Shown here one piece after another: positions 57,001 through 64,000 of a DNA stretch of 64,000 nt (positions are counted from its first letter, which is position 1; each line of letters opens with the position of its first letter). The position numbers were made by a program, and so were the translations under genes. The notes beneath the pieces are model-generated. The model was given only the letters and a program-made list of their open reading frames with translations. It did not search any database and was not told where the DNA came from. Origin of the DNA: Nymphaea colorata (taxonomy: Eukaryota; Streptophyta; Magnoliopsida; Nymphaeales; Nymphaeaceae); assembly GCF_008831285.2 (NCBI RefSeq), contig NC_045150.1, positions 7,948,001-8,012,000 of the forward strand, given 5' to 3'.

Positions 57001-60000
57001 TATGTGTATATGTACATGAAGAAATTATGAGACTGCAAGTCACAAAATAACAGCAAATGCTGCAGTCAGAAACATGGCTGTCGAAGTGTCGCGTTCCTTA
57101 ACATTGACTTAGACACAAGGAATTACTTTACATGATACTTTGTCTTTTTCATAAATTCACTTTTATTTTCCATCAATCTACAGCCTGCCAAGCCCTATTA
57201 ACCTGTCAGAAAGTGCTTAATCCTGGATACATTAGGTATCTCAAGTAGTATTTTCCACTATTCCACATAGCACAAGAGCCTGTTTGACTTGCATGTTTTG
57301 TATCTGGTTCTATTATCCTAAATGGTGCCACGTATATCCTGGGCTGGTATAACATTCATTTAACATGGATCACAGACTTGGAACCTATCAACATCTGAAT
57401 AGAGGTCTCACACTTGCAAATTTGTGCTCCTATCAAGCCATATTAATAGGTAGTACCGATTAATCAGAATCTTTGCCCCCGTACTACTATTTTTCTGTGA
57501 CCAATGCTGTTGTGTTCAGTATAAACAAAACTATCCATGATTTAGTTTAATTCTAAGATTGTAGATGTTGGTCTATATATATTATATAGTCTATTAGCAG
57601 AATTAACACCAGCACTATACCAGCAGCTAATCCAATCGTTGACTAACAAACTACTGTCCTACCCTCTCAAATTAACTTTTACCTAGTGCATTCCACCAAG
57701 TTAAAACTTAGAAAATTAGACAAACAGAATACACAGCTGTCAGGTCTAGTAGCAAAAGTCCTCCATGAGCATAAAGTCAGTATGTAAAAGGACATGCTGT
57801 ATTTTGTACATATTACCTAAATATATGTATATCTACACCCACTTTTTTTCTTTTTTCTTCTTTTGTGGGGGTGTGGGGTTGGGGAGTTCCTTTCTCTGCC
57901 GTTCAAATCTAGATGTTGCATGATGAAACACAAGAAATAGCTAGGAATCCAGCTTCACTGACATATAACTGGCCTCATTCTTGCACAGTGGACAATATAT
58001 ACATATAGGAGAGATGAAGAGACAAGAAGAAAGACTAACAACCAAACAGTCTTACTGTGCTTTAAGATGTGCTTCCCTCTCCTCTGCAGTAGCAATCTCC
58101 AAACGAATTGATTCAATTTCTGCTTTAGTCAATTCAACCTAAAAATTATCCACCATATCAGTATATGAAATTGATACTTTAAATATCATAACCAAGACGA
58201 CTAATTAAGTATTTAACCTTTTCATCATTTTCTGAGCCAGATATCCAGGGTATCCTTGGTAAACTAAACATCTTCCGCAGAGATGATGGCCTAAATAGCC
58301 TCTTCTTGACCCAGAAACTGCCATATGGGAAAAAAGTAAAGAATCAGGAAGTCTACGATGCAACGTACATTGTTGAACTTCAATAGCTCAAAGAGCAAGC
58401 AGACCCCAATACATATCCCTTAAAACCTTAAATTATGTTGCTCTGGTGTTTGTAAATTCCCATACTTTTCTGATGATGGGATGTTGGCAGATGATTCTGG
58501 AGTTCCAAAGTACTCTTGGATAACACGGCTTCCTCCAAGGCTGTCATCAGAGTTGTTTCCTGCTTCCTACAAAAGGGAAAATACCTTATCGTACATTACA
58601 GCTTATAATATATAGAATTCAACTTTCTAGACCTGCAACACAAGCTAAAATTCATTCTTATTTATGCTCAACATAAGCTGCATACCATGCAAGGGATCTG
58701 CTTTATGAATAACTCAATGTAATAGGCCTCAGGACCAGATAACTGTTTCCATATCCCACCTAAATTTTATTGCCTATGCTTGTTCCACTGAAACACTGAG
58801 AATCATCGCAGATAACAAAGTGCAAGTCTGATCTCGGATCCAGAGCTACTACAAACATCACCAAGCAGATGTCTCTGCAATCAAATATGTAAATTAGTTC
58901 TCAATCTAACATCATCTCATAAGGCAATAGAAGGTCAAGATTCAAAGCATGGCTCATAAAGGAAGAGACAAGCTTCCCATTAATCTGATGAATGTAGAAG
59001 ACTGGCAAAGATAAGCTTCTGACATAATGGCCATCTTACACATTCAGGGGATACTTGAATGTAAGCTGAAAGCAGATGGTGAAAAGAAGAAAACTCACAA
59101 AAGAAGCAAAAGGGCAAGCATAAACAGTAACTGGCATGTGTTCCCAGTGAGATGCACTTTGTATAGTCTATAGCAGATAGGTGACTACAGTTGTGGGAAC
59201 AAAACGTACAACATAGCATTTCAAATTATCGGGCTATGGGGAATCGGACTATGGGGATACAACATTTCAAACTACAAGGCTACGGGGTTACGGTAGTACA
59301 TGCATGAATATACATACAATTATGCATATGGGTTTTACAGTATGTAACCCAATAACAATGAAAAGTAGTGCAACAAAAGAAAAATATGTAATCCACCCAA
59401 AGCAACTGAAAGGTAAGTGTTTAAATCAAGTAAATAGATTTTAAATAAAAACAAAATGAGGGTTTCCCTGATTCATTTCTGGCTCAGACCTGGACTTAAT
59501 TTAAACTGTGCACAGGGCAACCTTATTTACATGCCCTCATGTCTAGCCACATCCATAGAAGTGCTTGTCCTAAACTCCTAGACCAACGTTTCATAGTACA
59601 AAATAGTGACTAAATGGGTCTATTGAACTGAAAAGTGCCAAATGCTTATAACCCATTTGCCATGTTGAACACAATCCTCTGAACTGGTAGGAAGCATATA
59701 CCTCAAGCAATCACATGCTCGATTTTCTAACATGTACCCTGAGGTAGTCGAGACTGTAGGCTGCCTTTCAACAATTAACCACTTTCTACGCATTCAACAG
59801 GTATGGTTACATCTATTGATGAAATATGCTGATGAATGATTAAGTAATTAAATATCATCAGAAATACAAAATGAGAAAGGCAAACTACCAGAGAATTTTT
59901 TAATATAGCAAAACAAAATTATCTTCAACTGAATAAAATCGTACCATATTGAGCACTTGGCATTTCTAACATTTCACTAATTTCTGTTCTAATTGCGATC

Positions 60001-61301
60001 AGCCTTGGGGTGATAATTTTGATTCTGACGTTTTCAGGTGATGTCACAGATAATACTACAAACCTACTGTAGTTTCATTTCCACAACATACTTCGGACAC
60101 AGCAGAAAAACTTGGTTCCATCCAAATTCTACTTCCTACCCTGGTAACAGCAAGTTCAACTGCAATTCCTAAATGAAGCAATCAACTGTTTACTGGTCTA
60201 TAAATCATGGACCTCTAGATTTTGTCAACGAATAGAGATTCTAGAGATTCATTTAACTACAAGTTTTGGCATCCAAAGGCAACAGAATGGAGAATAAATT
60301 CAACAGTCCAACCTCCATCCAGTGTAGCTAATCCAAAAACAGCTTGGCCCGTGGCATGACAATGTTTGGCTTCTGAAAAGGCCATTAAATGAATTGTACA
60401 AGTGAGACAACTCAAACTCAGTATTTAACCGTATAACATGCTAACTTCTAATTAAACATGTCCCTATCAAAAGAAGAATCATTGAACGATGGAGATACCA
60501 GAATATACTATTCCTGCATGTCTTTTTATACACCTTATCAGTGTTCATTTCATCTTACACACTCATCTGGATACCAAAAGCAAATGAGCCAGGAAAAGAA
60601 AATGAACTGGAATTTGTGTCCCCAACTCACCCACCAGATAACATTAGTCTGGACTAGGGGTTCAATTTTTTTCATGTCACACTTCAGTTCTTACGCTTGC
60701 CAGGAAAAATCTTCGCCCAAAACTTAACCTATAATTCCAGTTCCAAATATCATACCTTGACCATGTAGACTTAAAGGCTTAAAGTGCGAGCGTCTAAGAT
60801 ATCTCAGCCATCATTACTCCACCTTCTTCACCGGAAAAAAAAAGGCAGAAAGTACTAAAATTGTTTGCCACGATCTATCTGCAAAATCTTCTCCAAGCAA
60901 ATAGCGGCATCACTCAATTGACAAAATTCAGAATCCACTTTTATCCAAAATTAGTAAAACCACCCACAATAACCATGTTCAACGCTCCCAACAGTTTACA
61001 AATTCATATGCTAGAGTCGCATGAAACAGTAAACCTCACCCTAAATCTAAATAAAGTCAAGTAAACAAACAACAAGGCCCTAGAGCACAATCAGTCATAA
61101 GGTCTAATCTCACGAATCAAACATCTAAGACAGAATTCAACTGATAAAGACAAGACCGAAGTAGACCATCATCTCGAACTAAGATCACACAACTACAAGG
61201 AGCAAAATAGGAACGGAAAAAACTTAATCACTAGATAATTACCCAATCTCCTCGTTGATCGGCAGGAACCTGGAAGAGCAAACTGCAGAGCAATCAACCA
61301 T
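54092..61301 (-). CDS. Small coiled-coil and PH-domain protein
   Basis: Supported exons: 58566-58466, 58317-58218, 58138-58056, 56558-56495, 56393-56279, 54836-54682 and 54175-54092. They join in phase to 233 aa. The likely first coding exon is 61301-61243 (starts MVDCSAVCSSRFLP), about 255 aa in total. It ends in phase 2 while the next exon needs phase 0, so a tiny exon is probably missing; a 13-bp candidate at 58874-58862 would fit but is unproven. A basic patch (WVKKRLFRPSSLRK) precedes a charged helix (KAEIESIRLEIATAEERE), then a PH-like domain from GYLYTRTRW to VDAWLSAI. PH domains bind phosphoinositides or proteins; no specific ligand can be read. The intron after 56279 begins with GC (CAG|GCAATC) instead of GT, and phase across it is perfect. 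The gene lies on the same strand as the NDPK cluster, as a related PH gene does in Arabidopsis (from memory). Confidence 0.8.
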
Positions 61302-64000
61302 TGGCCGGGAACATCCACAGAACCGGAAAGTGAAACCTATACGGTTTCTCGACGGGCGAGAATAAAACAGAACCAAATCAAAGAAAGGTTAGTTTGCAAG
61401 AAAGCTTTTGACGTACAGGGATGGGAATGAAGGCACCCGTTGGAACTCCTCCCGTTCCATTTTTCTACTTTTTTACGGAAGCCTGCATAATGATTTTATT
61501 TTTGCAGAATCAGGGCTAGGTGAGGGAACAGTTCGGAATCCTCGGTTCATTTTCAATTTCAAATTTCCGTCCAACTTTAGTCTATTTTACGTCTAGGTGC
61601 TCACGTCTGAGAGTACGGGGGAAACAGCCGCGGCGTTCTGGTGGGAAAAGCGATCATATAATTTGTCAGTGGTGGACCAATGACACAGGGCCACGTGTCC
61701 AGCGCGTATGTAGGTGCGGTTTCTTGCATCAGCGGTTGGTCAACACCGTGGAGGGGGTGTCGACAATGTTGAAGGAAGTCCGATACGTTGGATCGAATCG
61801 GTAGTTAAGGATCCGATTCTCATAACTGGGCCTCCGGTTCGTGTGCGTCTCACTCGAATCCCCACTTTATTCTTCAAATATTCTAAAGCAGGATTATTCG
61901 AATCGGTTCCACTGTATGTTCCTTTCCTAGTGATAACCAATTTATCCGTAAACTTATCTTGCAATAAATAAGGTTTTGTTTATTGTATGAAATAATTTAA
62001 CGTGGTATACGGTAAATTTTTGTAGAAAAAAATACATGATTAAATTTTACCCTCCTTACCCTCCTTTGATTTGAGGCCATTTTTTATTGCAAAGAAGTTT
62101 TTTGCATGGTAAAATTAAGTACATGGTAGTCTTTTTTTTTGTTAAAAATTGCACAATTCAAGCGTCCTTTTTCCAGCTTCCGAACCATTAATAAAAAATA
62201 TAAACATTAAAAGAGTTTGAAGGTCAGGAATTAAATGTTGATAGTGTAGATTTGCAACTCAAGTCTTTCCCATTGCTTTGGTTGATCAACTTGAGAACCA
62301 ATGTTACCAAAATCCACTTTGGATTTGAATATGAAATCCTAATGCTTTAAAGAATCGGTTAACTACATCAGAATTCAAATCTTTTTGTGGATCAAATCCA
62401 CTTAACAATGTGTTTCTAATTCAAAGAATCAAAGGATGAGGAAAATAAGAGAATCACAAATATACAAAGGCATAAACACTTGAAAAAAAAACAAGTAATA
62501 GAAAATTAATAAAAGGTACAAGTAATTGAAATCTGTCGGATGTTGCCATATGACAACCTGGGCACCACGCTGCCTAAATGAGCCCGATGATTTATTTTTT
62601 AATATTATTTTATTTTAATATAAATATAATTATATAATTTATTGTAATTAATTATGTTATATATTAAATTATATTAAGAATGAGCTTGATCAAGCTGACC
62701 GAACTGTGGTCTGGTCCGAACCCATCTGGCGATGCGCTGACTGGGCTGGAACGGGGCAGGTGGGACGACCGCGAGTCGATTTAGAAAGGCGCGTAATTTT
62801 AAACGAAAAAACTACGGCCTAGTTGGCACGTGCGCCACGGTAGCATCTGGGCTTCATACGAAATATGAAGGTTAAAACACAAATTTACCCTTTGACGGTT
62901 ATTCTGGAGGACGGAAAGGGGGAGGCCTTGGATTTGGGATGGATCACCTTTTCATCGAATCCGATTTGAACAGCAAATCATCTTCTTATCACTCTCAACG
63001 TTATATTTTATTCCTCCAAGATTATACTTTATTTTAAGTTTTGAGTGAATACAATGCATCTTTTAACTTTGGGGGGTCGTTTTTCAAACATAAACATGCA
63101 TGACAAAAGCCAGCGACCACATAATTCAAATTCCCTAATTCTTTAGGGACATGGGCAGAACCAGGATTTTTTTTATGAGCGGGCCAATAGTCCAAATTCT
63201 GGATCTAGGTAAAGCTAAACTAAACCTGAATGCAAACAATACATGACACAATTAAAAATTTTCAATTTTTTCAATATAATTTTTTTTTTTTCAATTGACT
63301 GAGGTCGGGCTATGGCCTAGGCAGACCCTCTCCTCCCTTTGCCCCTGTTTAGGGCCCGTTTAATGGTTTTGAAACATAAGGATAAAAATAAATTTCTAGA
63401 AATATCTTTTAAGGAAAAATGAAACCGGAAAGTTGGTGCCTATTTCAATTATGTTGTATGTTTGATGGGGTTGAAAAATGTTTCTTGAAAAGTTATTTCT
63501 TAATTTGATCGAATGGGAAGAAAATGGTTGAACCTAATTCTAGGTTACCAAGTCAAAAATCAAAACTAGACTCAAGCTGACTATGGTCTTCTCATTCAGA
63601 CGTGTAATTCAAAACTAACCAAATTAAATTGAAAGAAAGTCACGCCTAGTTGAGGCGCCTAAACAACTTAAGCTTGTTGTGAAAGTTGTTGATGCATTGA
63701 TGAAGGTACACTCACAACTTTGGTGGATGGCCATTTAATTACTACTCGACTATACTCATATAATTTGTCCATCATTTACTAAGTGAAAAGCTGAGAAACT
63801 TTTTACCTTTTGATTTTAACTTTCTTGCCAGACAATATCGATTTTGGCTAGCCTTAAACGCACCCTCTTAAAAGTTTGCTCTCCAACTTTAAGACACGGA
63901 ACCTCTTCGTTTGTTTCAAGAAGCCGTAGCATTGTTGGTCGGACTGGTGGGTTAGTAATTTTTGACTGTAAATGATGATGAATGTGCGACGCTTTAGGTG
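61302..64000. other. PH gene promoter side and intergenic region
   Basis: 61302-61450 should hold the PH gene leader and core promoter. Beyond that I see AT-rich spacer (near 62590-62680), a GC-richer stretch (62680-62830) and a segment near 63355-63500 with GCCCGTTTAATGG and GTTTGATGGGG words like the MITE in copy 2. No gene can be supported. Confidence 0.5.

Overview
The window is nuclear DNA from a flowering plant. Introns are long, spacers are AT-rich and full of microsatellites and small DNA transposons, and the gene order resembles one I remember from Arabidopsis. I cannot name the species. Only about six gene bodies occupy 64 kb. All exon coordinates were read by eye from splice signals, reading phase and protein-family conservation.

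Layout: 1-3.6 kb is non-coding. A plus-strand CCT-motif transcription factor gene (four coding exons, 258 aa) lies at 3.7-8.0 kb. Next come an 815-bp non-autonomous hAT element with a perfect 8-bp target duplication and a local tandem duplication (8.6-9.9 kb). A minus-strand gene at 10.9-14.8 kb encodes a UIEF-type mRNA export factor (196 aa) with an N-terminal UAP56-binding motif. From 15 to 18 kb there are hAT-like relics.

The central feature is three minus-strand copies of an organellar nucleoside diphosphate kinase (NDPK3/4-type) gene at 18.4-24.4, 30.3-36.6 and 44.7-51.4 kb. All share the same seven-exon structure and a TATA box at an equivalent place. Copy 1 looks fully functional (237 aa). 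Copies 2 and 3 still have open exons and canonical splice sites but have lost most nucleotide-binding residues. Copy 2 has also lost the catalytic His and ends early; copy 3 keeps the His but loses six C-terminal residues to a nonsense change. Shared derived features (the same active-site Arg to Val change, an intron MITE, an A-rich intron block, upstream ~130-bp repeats) show that copies 2 and 3 descend from one already altered ancestor. A later duplication of roughly 9 kb produced the pair. A 2.6-kb solo LTR, two Tourist-like MITEs and a polypyrimidine-bearing MITE-like element mark later, copy-specific insertions with readable empty sites.

At 54.1-61.3 kb a minus-strand gene encodes a small coiled-coil plus PH-domain protein and contains a GC-AG intron. 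The order PH gene - NDPK - UIEF on one strand matches, from memory, Arabidopsis At4g23895/At4g23900/At4g23910, and part of it matches the At4g10970-At4g11010 region. This would make the window an ancestral angiosperm syntenic block in which NDPK expanded locally. The last 2.7 kb holds no gene I can support.
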